64,000 nucleotides of DNA from Planctomycetota bacterium (GCA_002683825.1 NYUD01000064.1:90973-154972), one strand, 5' to 3'; counted from the stretch's first letter, positions 16,931 to 26,318 are shown. Notes: a model not told the origin generated them from the sequence alone. Program-made: numbers and translations.

Positions 16931-18306
16931 CGCACGTAGCCCAAACGGCGCAACTCCTCCAGCTGGGCCTCGTCAAAGACCGCAGCGTCCCCTAGGGAGC
17001 CCTCGGCACGGGCCTTTTCCCAGGCTCGTAACCGTTGAGCGAGGGGGTGGGAGCTCTGAAAACCTGCCTGCCACAGGTTCTTTCTCTCTTCCCCGTCGCT
17101 GCGGCGATCAAAGAGCTCGTAGGAGTCGCTGGGTTCGTCGTGGATCAGCTTGAGGTCGTTGACGATCACGGCGGTCTTGTGCGCGACCTTGTCGGCCGCC
17201 CGTGGGTTCCGCGCTTCGGCGCCCGGATCGGCGTTGCCGAACGACACTTCGGCAAAGACCGGTCGGTTCAGGTGCACGCCCTTGCCCTCGCAGAGGAGAG
17301 GCGCCAGCGAGGTTCCTTCCCAGCCCGGAAGGCGCGGCAAACCGGCCAGCTGGGCGATCGTCGGTGCGACGTCGAGCAACGATACGGGCTCTGGAACGAC
17401 GCGGGGTTCGATACGGGAGGGCAGCGAGATGATCAGCGGTACCCGCAGGAGCTCGTCGTAGAGCGTGCGCGTGTGGCCGATCCAACCGTGCTCCATCAAT
17501 TCCTCGCCGTGGTCGGCGGTGAAGACGACGAGCGTGTCCTCCGCCAACCCGTGCTCAGCGAGCGCATCCAAGAGCCTGCCGACATGGAAGTCGGTAAAGG
17601 CGATCTCCTCGCGGTAGAGATCGCGCAGATGCTCCACGTCGGCCTGAGCCAGCTCCCCTCGCAGGTCGCGTAGACTCCAGATCTCCATTCCTGAAGCCAC
17701 CGGCCCCTCGTAGTCGCCGGTGTGCGCAAAGCGCTTGTGCTGGTGGTAGGCGAAGTGGGGATCGAAGTAATGGACGAAGAGAAAGAAGCGCTCGTCCGTC
17801 CGCCGTTCCAGAAAGGCGAGCGCCTGATCGGTGACCTTCCTGGAGGAGATGCCCTCGTGTCCGGCGATCGCCGAGCCGTCGAAGGTGTCGAAACCCTGCC
17901 CGTATCCGTGCTCGGTCGTGATCAAGAAATGACTGATCACGGCATGGGTCTCGAACCCGCAGGCCTGCGCATGCTCGGCCAGGGTCGCCACGCTTTCGTT
18001 CAACCGGTCGGTCAGGCGCCGAACGCCGTGGCGGGAAGGCATGACGCCCGTGAAGAGCGAAGCGATGGACGGTTTGGTCCAGGGAGCCGTCGAAAAGGCC
18101 CTTTCGAACAGCACGCCCTCGCGGGCAAGGCGATCGATGCTCGGCGAACGGGTCGGACCGCCGTAGGCACCGAGGTGTTCGGCGCCCAGGGTGTCGATCA
18201 CGATCACCAGCACGTTTTGCGCAGGCTCCGTCCGGGGCCGCGTGCAACCCGACACCAGTAACGCGCCCAACGCGATTCGAGACAGGCAACGGCTCATCTC
18301 AGCCAT
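16927..18306 (-). CDS. Sulfatase-fold lipoprotein with Thr nucleophile
   Basis: 459 residues from ATG 18306 (ATG 18297 also possible). The lipoprotein signal ends LVSGC (Cys21). The alkaline-phosphatase/sulfatase fold shows NVLVIVIDTL (Asp38), APWTKPSIASLFTG, HYFDPH, FTADHGEELMEHG and WIGHTRTLYDE. In true sulfatases the C/S-x-P-S-R position is converted to formylglycine; here Thr77 takes it, so a phosphohydrolase or transferase (as with Thr nucleophiles in LtaS-type enzymes) is more likely than a sulfatase. The end, LRRLGYVR, recurs in the two other sulfatase-like proteins of the window. An open frame continues upstream of 18306 but has no protein-like sequence. Confidence 0.82.
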   Translation of the reverse strand: MAEMSRCLSRIALGALLVSGCTRPRTEPAQNVLVIVIDTLGAEHLGAYGGPTRSPSIDRLAREGVLFERAFSTAPWTKPSIASLFTGVMPSRHGVRRLTDRLNESVATLAEHAQACGFETHAVISHFLITTEHGYGQGFDTFDGSAIAGHEGISSRKVTDQALAFLERRTDERFFLFVHYFDPHFAYHQHKRFAHTGDYEGPVASGMEIWSLRDLRGELAQADVEHLRDLYREEIAFTDFHVGRLLDALAEHGLAEDTLVVFTADHGEELMEHGWIGHTRTLYDELLRVPLIISLPSRIEPRVVPEPVSLLDVAPTIAQLAGLPRLPGWEGTSLAPLLCEGKGVHLNRPVFAEVSFGNADPGAEARNPRAADKVAHKTAVIVNDLKLIHDEPSDSYELFDRRSDGEERKNLWQAGFQSSHPLAQRLRAWEKARAEGSLGDAAVFDEAQLEELRRLGYVR

Positions 18307-18907
18307 CCTGCTCCGGCGCCCGAGAGAGATCGCGGGGTCGCGTGGCCGGGGTTTCCACGCCCCCCAGGCTCGCGGCTTCGGAGATCGAGGAGAAGCGCCG
18401 CAGAAGACGTGCAGCAGCTTCGTCACCGCCCGCAAGCCCGAAGCTGTGGTCCAGTCCCTGTGCGCGCCGTCCACGGGCCTCTTCATCCGGGTGAAGTTGG
18501 TGCTGCGCACGAGGGGGGCGACGAGAGGATCCCCTCTCCGATGCGGCTCTCCCCGCCCGTGAACAGACCTTGTCGCGAGGGAAGAGCCCCTTACGCCCGA
18601 TTCTCCCATGGCCCCATTTGTAGGGGGCAGGGCCCGCAGCGCAAGGCGCAGCGAAAAAGAGCCGTCGAGACCGCCATGCAAAAAGGCCCCCCGGGTCGAA
18701 TGCCTCCCTAGAAGGCAGGCGCATTCCCTCGAAATGAATGCGAGGGAATTTCCGCCGGCATCTTCCCCGCCTCCACCCCCCCTTCGGTCGGTTCCGCGGA
18801 AACAGATCCGTAAATCCCGACGACCCCGCTCCCGACCCGTCGCGGACCTGCGCATTCGGAGGTAACCTCGTGAGCGCCGCCTCCCCCCCACCTCGTACCT
18901 CGAGTTC
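18307..18907. other. 600-bp intergenic region between divergent genes
   Basis: No convincing gene. It holds dyads: ATTCCCTCG (18723-18731) with CGAGGGAAT (18741-18749), and GAATGCCT/AGGCGCATTC arms around 18699-18725. A strong ribosome-binding-like GGAGGT at 18858-18863 precedes a GTG that opens only a short frame running into the FG-GAP gene start. The region must contain promoters for both flanking genes; none is clear. Confidence 0.5.
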
Positions 18908-20737
18908 ATGGAGTCCTTGCTGACCCTCTACCTCTTGGCTGGCCCTCTGCTGCTTGTCGTACAGCCCGGCCAGGCTCCCCAGGAGACCGAGCCCCGGACG
19001 AGTCAGAGTCGTCCATCGGACCGCGCAACGAAACAGGCCGAAGATTTTGCCCACGCGCGGGCCGCAATGCGTAGGGGAGACTTCGAGAGCGCAACGCGGG
19101 AGCTGACGAAGATCACGGAGGAGCACGCCGATCACGCGAGCGCCTGGTTCCTCCTGGGATACTCGCTGCAGATGCTCGGCGAGCTGGAACAGGCCCTGAA
19201 AGCCGACGTCCAGGCTTCGCGCTTCCCGAAGACGCGCGCCTCGGCGCTCTACAACGCCGCGTGCGCTTGCGCGCAGCTGGGATGGATCGAGGAGGCGTTC
19301 GACTGGTTGGAAAAATCGACCGACGCGGGCTACTTCAACCCCAGCCTCATGGCGACGGATCCGGATCTCGATCCGTTGCGCAAGTACAAACGCTTCGAGG
19401 CCTTTCTCGCTCCACCCAAGCCGTCCAGGTTCTTCGGGGAAGACGTGCGACTTTTGTACATGCTGGAGGGCGAAGCGGCGAACGACCAATTCGGCTGGGA
19501 AGGCCGCAACGCGGGCGATGTCGATGCGGACGGGGTTGCCGACTTCATCGTCTCAGCACCGTACAAATGCTCGGAAACGGTCGGGGAGAGCGGCGACGGA
19601 GCCAACGCCGGGAAGATCTATGTTTACTCCGGCGCGACCGGCAAACAAATCCTCAAGCGGGCCGGTCAACCCGGCGAATTCTTCGGCATCGGCATAGACA
19701 CCGCGGGAGACCAGAATCGCGACGGGTATGCGGACCTCCTCATCGGCGCCACCAATTGGAGTTACGGCATCGGACGGGCCTACGTGCTCTCGGGGAAGAC
19801 CGGCGAAACGTTGCTCGAACTGAAATCCGAGGAGCCCGAAGACGCCTTCGGTTGGCGCGTTTCTTCCAGTGGAGATTGGAACGGCGACGGTGTGCCCGAG
19901 TATCTCATCGGTGCTCCCAACAGCGACCACACCGCCGAGGACGGCGGATGCGTGTATCTCTTCTCGGGCAAGGATGGCGAGCTTCTGTGGAGCGCGTCGG
20001 GACAAGAACGGGACGGGGGATTCGGCAGCTGCGTCGCAGCGTCGCGGCATTGTGATCAAAAACTGATGGTGATCGGGTCGGGCAACGCGGGCCTGAGAAA
20101 CCGTGGGCGCGTCTTCGTTTACCGCTACGCGAGCGAGCAGGCGCAAGAGGTCTTCACCTTCGAAGCAGACGACACGGGCATCAGTCTGGGGCGTTTCGTT
20201 TCCATTCCGGGGGATGTCGACGGTGATGGGCACATCGACATCTATGCTTCGGACTGGGAAAACTGCGCCCGCGGCCGCTGCACGGGTCGCGCCTACGTGT
20301 TCTCCGGAAAGACGGGCGAGCGCATTCTGACCCTCACCGGGGAATCGGCAGGAGACGGATTCGGCGGTTCCGGCCCGGGTATCGCGGGTGATTCCGACGG
20401 CGACGGCTGTGCCGACCTGATTGTAGGCGCCTGGAAGAACGAAGAGGGCGGCGCTACCGCGGGCAAGGCATACCTCTACTCGGGACGAACGGGCCGACTG
20501 ATACGCTCCTACGCCTGCAACGTCTCGCGCACCACGTTCGGCTTCGACGCCGTGGGGTTGGGCGATCTCGACGGCGACGGCGGCATCGACTTCTTGATCA
20601 CCGCCGCCTGGAGCCGAGGCATCGGAGAGAAGGCCGGCCGCGTCTTTGTCATTGCCGGCCCGACGCCGCGGCCGCTGGCCGACGGGGGCTCTCCTTCCCA
20701 CGTGACTCCCACGTCGATCGGCACGGACGACCGCTAG
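18908..20737 (+). CDS. Secreted TPR plus FG-GAP (integrin-like) repeat protein
   Basis: 609 residues. A signal-like N-terminus (LLTLYLLAGPLLLVV) is followed by two or three TPRs (residues ~45-140) and a linker. From ~165 to the end there are about seven FG-GAP/integrin-alpha repeats with calcium-binding loops such as DVDADGVAD, DQNRDGYAD, DWNGDGVPE, DVDGDGHID, DSDGDGCAD and DLDGDGGID. Such repeats fold into a beta-propeller that binds ligands outside the cell. The combination with TPRs suggests a surface scaffold or adhesion role; this is inference. It converges on pus10. Confidence 0.78.
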   Translation: MESLLTLYLLAGPLLLVVQPGQAPQETEPRTSQSRPSDRATKQAEDFAHARAAMRRGDFESATRELTKITEEHADHASAWFLLGYSLQMLGELEQALKADVQASRFPKTRASALYNAACACAQLGWIEEAFDWLEKSTDAGYFNPSLMATDPDLDPLRKYKRFEAFLAPPKPSRFFGEDVRLLYMLEGEAANDQFGWEGRNAGDVDADGVADFIVSAPYKCSETVGESGDGANAGKIYVYSGATGKQILKRAGQPGEFFGIGIDTAGDQNRDGYADLLIGATNWSYGIGRAYVLSGKTGETLLELKSEEPEDAFGWRVSSSGDWNGDGVPEYLIGAPNSDHTAEDGGCVYLFSGKDGELLWSASGQERDGGFGSCVAASRHCDQKLMVIGSGNAGLRNRGRVFVYRYASEQAQEVFTFEADDTGISLGRFVSIPGDVDGDGHIDIYASDWENCARGRCTGRAYVFSGKTGERILTLTGESAGDGFGGSGPGIAGDSDGDGCADLIVGAWKNEEGGATAGKAYLYSGRTGRLIRSYACNVSRTTFGFDAVGLGDLDGDGGIDFLITAAWSRGIGEKAGRVFVIAGPTPRPLADGGSPSHVTPTSIGTDDR

Positions 20738-20750
20738 GCTGCCAGGATCT

Positions 20751-20802
20751 CCCGCCGCTCGCCGAAGGCGGGCCGCGAACCCGAAAGGTTCGGCTTGCGG
20801 CG
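20751..20802. terminator. Paired hairpins between convergent genes
   Basis: CCCGCC (20751-20756) pairs with GGCGGG (20767-20772). A second stem joins GCCGC..CCGAA with TTCGG..GCGGC at about 20772-20801. The region lies between the convergent ends at 20737 and 20829 and lacks a T tract, so termination is inferred from position. Confidence 0.45.
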
Positions 20803-20828
20803 TTCAGGGAGCGCAGCCGCGCAGGTAG

Positions 20829-21653
20829 CTAGAGCCCGGACCCGAAGACCGGCGGCGCCGTGTACTCCCGGATCTCGCTCCCCTCTTCGTCGAGGATGTC
20901 CAGGACGTCCAGCTGAACGCAGCGGCAGGGAACCTCGAGCAACGTAGCCAGGGAGGGAGTCGTCTGGCCGTCCTCCCCCGAAAGCACTTCCTTGACGTAC
21001 GTCCCGTGCTGGGTCCGCATGCGCACGCGAAAGTGCCCGGGGGGCTCGGCCTCGGGTTCGATCTCGAGGAACTCGACCCAGCGCTCGCGGTCCTTCACGA
21101 CCCGGCGATGGGCGACGCGCTGGGGCGTCTTCTGCAGCACCTGGAGGCGCTTGCCGATGAAGTCGAGCCGACCCATGTCTACGGCTCCTTCCACCTCGAC
21201 GAGGGCGCCGTATTCCTTCGAGTGGGGCGTTTCCTTGAGATAGGCGATACGCGCCCTTTCGGTCCAGTGCAGCCCCAGGACCTCGAGCGTCCCCTCGTTA
21301 CGCCGATTGATCTCGGCTTCGAGCTCGGCCAGATCCACGTCGTGGTTCTTGGGTCCGATCAGCTCGAGCACGAAGGGCCGCCCCGTCCCGAGCATGCGCA
21401 CATCCACATCCTCGCGGCCGGCGCCGTGGAACTTGTTCTTGCGCGTCCCGAAGGCCTTGCCGGCCACCCACGCGATGAGCTCTTGCACCGATTCGCGTGT
21501 CAGCTTCCCGAATCCCTCACAGCGCTGACAGGCACGGCGTCGGCGCGGATGCCCCTTGCACTCGGGGCAGAAGAAGATCGTCTGCGGCAAACCCCGCGAG
21601 AACTTGCGGTAACGTCCTTCGAGATAGATCTTGGCCCGAGGAATCTGGTTCAT
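20829..21653 (-). CDS. pus10: tRNA pseudouridine synthase Pus10, THUMP-less form
   Basis: 274 residues from ATG 21653. Pus10 makes pseudouridine at tRNA position 54 and/or 55 in archaea and in some eukaryotes. The catalytic half is clear: YRKFSRGLPQT, a zinc site of Cys29, Cys32, Cys42 and Cys45, FHGAGREDVDVRMLG with Asp82 as the likely catalytic residue, GRPFVLELIGPK, QKTPQRVAHRR, and a terminal GTYVKEVLSGEDGQTTPSL. The N-terminal THUMP-containing part of archaeal proteins (usually 370-450 residues) is absent. The C-terminus ends in F-G-S-G-L, like KptA in this window. A longer start at 21710 adds unlikely residues. Divergent from lgt. Confidence 0.85.
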   Translation of the reverse strand: MNQIPRAKIYLEGRYRKFSRGLPQTIFFCPECKGHPRRRRACQRCEGFGKLTRESVQELIAWVAGKAFGTRKNKFHGAGREDVDVRMLGTGRPFVLELIGPKNHDVDLAELEAEINRRNEGTLEVLGLHWTERARIAYLKETPHSKEYGALVEVEGAVDMGRLDFIGKRLQVLQKTPQRVAHRRVVKDRERWVEFLEIEPEAEPPGHFRVRMRTQHGTYVKEVLSGEDGQTTPSLATLLEVPCRCVQLDVLDILDEEGSEIREYTAPPVFGSGL

Positions 21654-21818
21654 ACGCTCGAATTCGCGGCTCGTCCACGCTCCCCTTCGGATCTCCGCGC
21701 CTGGATTCAAGCGGGAAAGGGGCGCAGGATCATAGCGGCCGGGAGCGGCTCATCAAGCCCGCCCACAATTGAGATTCCGGCGTGAACTGCCCGTCGGTGC
21801 CGGATAGGTTGGCGCGCC

Positions 21819-22835
21819 ATGCATCCCGTCATTTTTGAACTCCCCCTCGTGGGCTTTCCCATCCGCAGCTTCGGCGTGACCGTGGCCGCCGGAATCCTGC
21901 TGGGAATCTGGGTCTGGGGCCGCCTGAGCGAGCGCCACGGCGATGATCCCGAGAAAGACCCCGCCAGGGTCTCCCAGGTCGCCCTGTGGGTCGTGGTCGG
22001 CGTTCTCGTGGGAGCTCGCCTGATGTACGTCGTGGTCGAGTCCTCGCGCTACCTCGCCAGCGACGTGACCGGCGAGCAGGTCGAACACTGGCGCTCGGGC
22101 CTGGCCCCCGCCTCCACCCCCGCCCAGATCGAAGAGCGGGACCACGTCCTGGAGGTCGCCGTCGGGCACGATTTTCTCGACGATCCGTTCAAGGTCTTTC
22201 TCATCTGGCAGGGTGGGCTCGTGATGTACGGGGGCATGATCGGCGGCATCCTCTTCGGGATCTTGGCCTCCCGCTCCCAGGGCCTGAAGGTCTGGAACAC
22301 CCTTGACATGGCCATGATCGGCGCCTTTCTGGGTCTGTCGATCGGGCGCTGGGGATGCCTCCTGGTCGGTGACGACTACGGCGCCGCCGTGCCCGAGGGC
22401 TACACCGACTCGATGCGGCCGATCGCGTTTCAGAATGGCGGCGAAATCGGCCCCTTGACGATCCGCGTGCCGGATGCCGACTGGCTCACCCTCCATTCGG
22501 AGAGTCTCTTCGATTCCTCCCTGGCAGGACAGACGCTGTGGGCTACCCAGCCGTGGATGAGCATCAACGCCGCCATCATCGCCCTGGTGGGTTACCTGGT
22601 CTTGAAGCGGCGTACGTGGTGCGGGCAGGCGGCGGGCATCATGTTGGCGCAATACGCCATCATGCGTTTCACGATCGAGTTCTTCCGCGGCGATAAGATC
22701 CGCGGGCTGTGGTTCTCCAACACACTCTCCACTTCGCAACTGATTTCGTTCCTGGGATTGGCCGTCGCCGCGTACCTGATCTGGAAGCGCCCCGGTCCCT
22801 CACCGCCCGAGCTGGCAAGGCTGCATGGCGCGTGA
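21819..22835 (+). CDS. lgt: Prolipoprotein diacylglyceryl transferase
   Basis: 338 residues, about seven membrane helices. Lgt moves a diacylglyceryl group from phosphatidylglycerol to the lipobox Cys of prolipoproteins at the inner membrane. Signatures seen are VGFPIRSFGV, GARLMYVVVE, GGLVMYGGMIGG, the core GRWGCLLVGDDYG (GRxGNFxNxExxG variant) and EFFRGD. The variant core replaces the usual Asn-Phe, but the Arg and Gly are kept. The protein is longer than typical (~270-290) through a charged loop at residues ~80-120. It is translationally coupled to the next gene by a GTGA overlap. Many lipobox proteins in the window fit its presence. Confidence 0.88.
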   Translation: MHPVIFELPLVGFPIRSFGVTVAAGILLGIWVWGRLSERHGDDPEKDPARVSQVALWVVVGVLVGARLMYVVVESSRYLASDVTGEQVEHWRSGLAPASTPAQIEERDHVLEVAVGHDFLDDPFKVFLIWQGGLVMYGGMIGGILFGILASRSQGLKVWNTLDMAMIGAFLGLSIGRWGCLLVGDDYGAAVPEGYTDSMRPIAFQNGGEIGPLTIRVPDADWLTLHSESLFDSSLAGQTLWATQPWMSINAAIIALVGYLVLKRRTWCGQAAGIMLAQYAIMRFTIEFFRGDKIRGLWFSNTLSTSQLISFLGLAVAAYLIWKRPGPSPPELARLHGA

Positions 22836-23872
22836 ACACTCCCCGGACCCTCCGTCCGCAGACGTCCCGCTCCAGTCAGCGAACCCAGGTGGTCTGCGGT
22901 CTGGACGAAGCGGGTCTGGGACCGCTCCTGGGCCCGCTGACGATCGGGTACAGCGCCTTCGAAGTCCCCCGCAGCGAAGCGGACCCCTGGAAACTGCTCA
23001 AGCGCGTTTGCGCTCGCAAACAGGGCAAGCAGAGCCGCATCGTGGTGGCCGACTCCAAACAGGTATTCAGCCGCAATCCCAGGGGCTGGAAGCGGCTCGA
23101 ACGCACCGCACTGTCCTTCACAGGCCTGGGCGAGCGCGAGGGACGGCCACCGAGATCGGCCCGTGCGTTCCTGTTCGGCCCCCTGTCGCCGACCGCCGGC
23201 TGGATCGATAGGCACCCCTGGTACGCCGAGCTGCCGAAGCTCCCCCGGGTTCACGAGGCGGGCACGATCGAACTGGCCACGGCCGCATTGCAACGCGAGT
23301 TCGACCTCCAGGGCATGTCTCTTCTGACCTCCGGGGTGCGGCTGATGCCCGCAGGAGAACTGAACGCTTCGCTGGAGGCCACCGGGAACAAGGGCGAGAC
23401 GGTATGGCAGCAGGTCAGCACCGTTCTGAGGCACCTGTGGGACAGGTTCGCCGAACAGGATCCCGAGATCACGGTCGACGTACTCGGCGGGCGGATGCGC
23501 TACGGGGGATTGCTCGCCCGCTCTTTCCCCGAAACCGCGGTGGAAATCGTTCGTGAGGAACCGGAGCACTCGGCCTATGTGCTCTGCGAGCGCGACGAGG
23601 CCGAGGGCACGCGCTGGTTCCCCCGGCGCATGCGGATCGCGTTCCGGGTCAAGGGCGAGGACCACTCTTTCGCGGTGGCCCTGGCCTCCTGCCTGGCGAA
23701 GTATGCCCGCGAAATCGCCATGGAAGCCTTCAACGCTCATTTTGCCAGCCTTCAGCAAGATCTACGCCCCACGGCCGGCTATCGAGGCGACGCCCAGCGC
23801 TGGCTGGAGGATGCCCGCACGGCCATCGAGGCCAGCCGGATCGACCCCGAACTCCTGATCAGAAGCCGTTGA
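22832..23872 (+). CDS. RNase HII-like protein, enlarged
   Basis: 346 residues from a GTG that overlaps the lgt stop by 4 nt. RNase HII features can be followed: VCGLDEAGLGPLLGPL (DEAG with GPL), VADSKQVF (DSK), TVDVLGGRMRYG, and KGEDHSFAVALASCLAKYAREIAMEAF, which corresponds to the family's KGD...AAASILAK segment. Ordinary RNase HII is 200-230 residues; here ~100 extra residues sit between the DSK motif and the third acidic residue. RNase HII removes ribonucleotides from DNA/RNA hybrids in the cytoplasm. The divergence is large enough that activity on another nucleic acid is possible. Confidence 0.65.
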   Translation: MNTPRTLRPQTSRSSQRTQVVCGLDEAGLGPLLGPLTIGYSAFEVPRSEADPWKLLKRVCARKQGKQSRIVVADSKQVFSRNPRGWKRLERTALSFTGLGEREGRPPRSARAFLFGPLSPTAGWIDRHPWYAELPKLPRVHEAGTIELATAALQREFDLQGMSLLTSGVRLMPAGELNASLEATGNKGETVWQQVSTVLRHLWDRFAEQDPEITVDVLGGRMRYGGLLARSFPETAVEIVREEPEHSAYVLCERDEAEGTRWFPRRMRIAFRVKGEDHSFAVALASCLAKYAREIAMEAFNAHFASLQQDLRPTAGYRGDAQRWLEDARTAIEASRIDPELLIRSR

Positions 23873-23975
23873 GAGCACTCCTGCAGATGCCGATCACTGG
23901 CTGGAGCCCCTCTTCCGCTAGGCTGGGTGGACCTCGCTCACCCGATCAGCCACCCCCCACACCCCTCCCTCTCCC

Positions 23976-25301
23976 GTGAAACTCGCGATCCTAGGCGCCG
24001 GCGTTTCCGGCCTCGCACTGGCACGTCAGCTGATGCTGCGCGGATACAGCCTCTCCGACCTACACCTGTTCGAGGCACACTCCGTCGCCGGCGGGTTGTG
24101 CCGCTCGAAGACGATCGATGGGTTCACCTACGACATCTCGGGCGGCCACATCCTCTACAGCAAGGACGGCGAGGTCATGGACTGGATGAAGCAGGAAGCG
24201 GGTGGCGAAGAAGCGTTTTGCAAACGCGATCGCAACACGAAGATCCGCTTCGAAGATCGCTGGGTGCAATATCCCTTCGAGAACGGTCTGGGCGATCTGC
24301 CGGACGGGCCCAAGTTCGATTGTCTACAGGGCTACGTACAGGCCTGGCACCTGAGGGAAAAAGAGCACTCAGAGGCACCCCCGGACTTCGCGGCCTGGGT
24401 GCGCTGGCGCTTCGGCGACGGGATCGCGAATCACTTCATGGACCCCTACAACGAGAAGGTCTGGAAACGCCCGCTGGAGCGGATCTCCTCGGGTTGGGTC
24501 GCCGGCCGCGTGCCCGACGCACCGGTCGAGGATGTGCTCCGCGCGGCGATCGGGATTCGCACCGAGGGCTACAAACACCAGGCGATCTTCTACTATCCAC
24601 GCAAGGGCGGTTTTCAGGCCCTGACCGACGGTATGGTCGACCCCCTGAAGTCTCAGATTCGATTGAACACCCGCGTCGAGAGCGTGACACGCCACGGGGA
24701 TGGCTGGCGCGTGAACGGTGAGGACTTCGATCACGTCGTGAATACGATCGCCCTGAACGAGTTGCCGAAATTCGTCGAGGGGATCCCCGAACACGTCGCA
24801 GAAGCCATGCGCGGACTGGCCTTCAACTCGATCGTTACCTATCTCGTCGCCCTCGATCGGCCCGAGCACCCGAACCTGTCCTGGGTGTACCTACCCCAGC
24901 GAAAGCAGGGACCGGTCAACCGCTTGACGTACATGTCGAACTACTCTTCCGGCAACGCGCCGGAGGGCAAGACGTCGTTCCTTCTGGAGGTCACCTTCGA
25001 GGGCGGAACGCCGACACCCGGCAAGGAACTCGAAGAGGAGGCGCTCGAGGGCGTCGTGCGGGCGGGTCTCATGGAAAGAAACGAGATCCTGTTCACGGAT
25101 CGCAGCGTGTGCAAGTACGCCTACATCGTGTACGACCACGAATTGGTGAAGCGGCGCGAGATAGCAAACTCGTGGTGCGAGAACAACGCGCTCCTGCCGC
25201 TGGGGCGCTTCGGCCACTACGATTACTTCAACTCCGATCAATGCGTGATCGCTGCTCGCGACACAGCAGAAAAACTCGCACGGCGCGCGACGGCCGGCTG
25301 A
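23976..25301 (+). CDS. UDP-galactopyranose-mutase-like FAD protein
   Basis: 441 residues from a GTG start. The N-terminus has the FAD-binding KLAILGAGVSGLALARQL, then GGLCRSKTIDG and YDISGGHILYS. Later residues include a YPF loop and NTIALNELP, and the end has LPLGRFGHYDYFNSDQCV, where the second FAD contact (GR-G-Y-Y-MD type) lies in UDP-galactopyranose mutase. It probably rearranges or oxidises a nucleotide sugar for surface glycan synthesis. A protoporphyrinogen-oxidase-like flavoprotein is the alternative. It leads an operon with a 6-nt gap to the glycosyltransferase. Confidence 0.75.
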   Translation: MKLAILGAGVSGLALARQLMLRGYSLSDLHLFEAHSVAGGLCRSKTIDGFTYDISGGHILYSKDGEVMDWMKQEAGGEEAFCKRDRNTKIRFEDRWVQYPFENGLGDLPDGPKFDCLQGYVQAWHLREKEHSEAPPDFAAWVRWRFGDGIANHFMDPYNEKVWKRPLERISSGWVAGRVPDAPVEDVLRAAIGIRTEGYKHQAIFYYPRKGGFQALTDGMVDPLKSQIRLNTRVESVTRHGDGWRVNGEDFDHVVNTIALNELPKFVEGIPEHVAEAMRGLAFNSIVTYLVALDRPEHPNLSWVYLPQRKQGPVNRLTYMSNYSSGNAPEGKTSFLLEVTFEGGTPTPGKELEEEALEGVVRAGLMERNEILFTDRSVCKYAYIVYDHELVKRREIANSWCENNALLPLGRFGHYDYFNSDQCVIAARDTAEKLARRATAG

Positions 25302-25307
25302 TCGAGC

Positions 25308-26318
25308 GTGGGAACCGCCAGCGCGATCCGAAGCGAGCCGCGATCGATCTCTCTGGTCATCCCCACCTGGAACGGCGGGGCGCTCTTCCGCAAGGTCCTT
25401 GCCGCACTTGCCGAGCAGGACATCGAGGACGGCTTCGAGATGGTCGTGATCGACTCGGGTTCGCGCGACGGAACGGCCGAGGCAGCGGAAGCGGCGGGTG
25501 CGCGGGTCGAACGGATCGACCGGTTGACGTTCAATCACGGCGGCACCCGCAATCGGGGGATCGCGCTGACACACGGCGAGCGAGTGTGTCTCTTGACACA
25601 GGACGCGCGCCCGATGAACCGGAGCTACCTGGCGAACCTGGTGCGTCCTTTCGATGATTCGTCGGTCGACGGCGTCTACGCGCGCCAGTTTCCGCGCGAC
25701 GATTGCGATCCGCTTCTGGCGGAGCGTTTACGGCGCTGGAGCGCCACGCGCGAAAAGCCCGAACGCAAGAGTCTCGTCCCGGGGGATCCGCCGGCGAGTA
25801 TCGAGGCGTTCGAGGCGCTGACGCCCCTCGAACGCTATCTCTCTTCGGTATTCGACAACGTCGCCTCGGCGGTGCGGCGTTCGACCTGGGAGCGGCTGCC
25901 CTTCCCGCAAAGAGCCTTCGGTGAAGACGTGGCCTGGGGCAGGCTGGTCCTGCGTGCGGGTGGAACCCTGGCCTTCGAGCCCTCCGCAGAAGTGGAACAC
26001 TCCCATCGCATCCGGATGTTCGGCGAATTCAAGCGCATCTACTGCGACCACAGGAACCTCTTCGAGCTCTTCGGTCTGCGCAACGTACCCGCCTGGAGCA
26101 ACGTGAAGGACGGCGGCCGCGGGCAGTGGAGGGTCTATCGCGAACTCCTGGACGGCCTGGAGATCGGTTCGCTTCAGCGGCTCTTCTGGAAGGCCTATGC
26201 CCTGCCCTACGCCTATCTCGAGACCGCGGCGCAGTTTCTAGGGGCCCGCAGCGAATCGAAGGCAAAAGTGAGCCCGTTCTGGCGCTGGGCGGATCGAAAG
26301 ATCCGTGCGGGGGTTTGA
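25308..26318 (+). CDS. GT2 family glycosyltransferase
   Basis: 336 residues from a GTG. It has a GT-A fold with SLVIPTWNGGALF, VVIDSGSRDGT, FNHGGTRNRGI, and LLTQDARPMN as the D-x-D equivalent. An FGEDVAWGRLVLRAGG segment follows, as in rhamnosyltransferases of O-antigen clusters (the FNHGGTR motif is typical of them). It transfers a sugar from a nucleotide donor in the cytoplasm; rhamnose is only a guess. Its stop is 2 nt before the start of the sulfatase-like gene, and it follows the mutase-like gene by 6 nt, so the three form one transcription unit. Confidence 0.82.
   Translation: MGTASAIRSEPRSISLVIPTWNGGALFRKVLAALAEQDIEDGFEMVVIDSGSRDGTAEAAEAAGARVERIDRLTFNHGGTRNRGIALTHGERVCLLTQDARPMNRSYLANLVRPFDDSSVDGVYARQFPRDDCDPLLAERLRRWSATREKPERKSLVPGDPPASIEAFEALTPLERYLSSVFDNVASAVRRSTWERLPFPQRAFGEDVAWGRLVLRAGGTLAFEPSAEVEHSHRIRMFGEFKRIYCDHRNLFELFGLRNVPAWSNVKDGGRGQWRVYRELLDGLEIGSLQRLFWKAYALPYAYLETAAQFLGARSESKAKVSPFWRWADRKIRAGV

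Noticed and set aside
18307..18909. Upstream extension of the sulfatase-like lipoprotein by 203 codons
   Set aside because: Composition is Arg/Gly-rich without domains, and the lipoprotein signal starts at 18306.
21764..21778. ATTGAGATT before lgt as a further Fur site
   Set aside because: Only a half-site; the opposite arm is absent.
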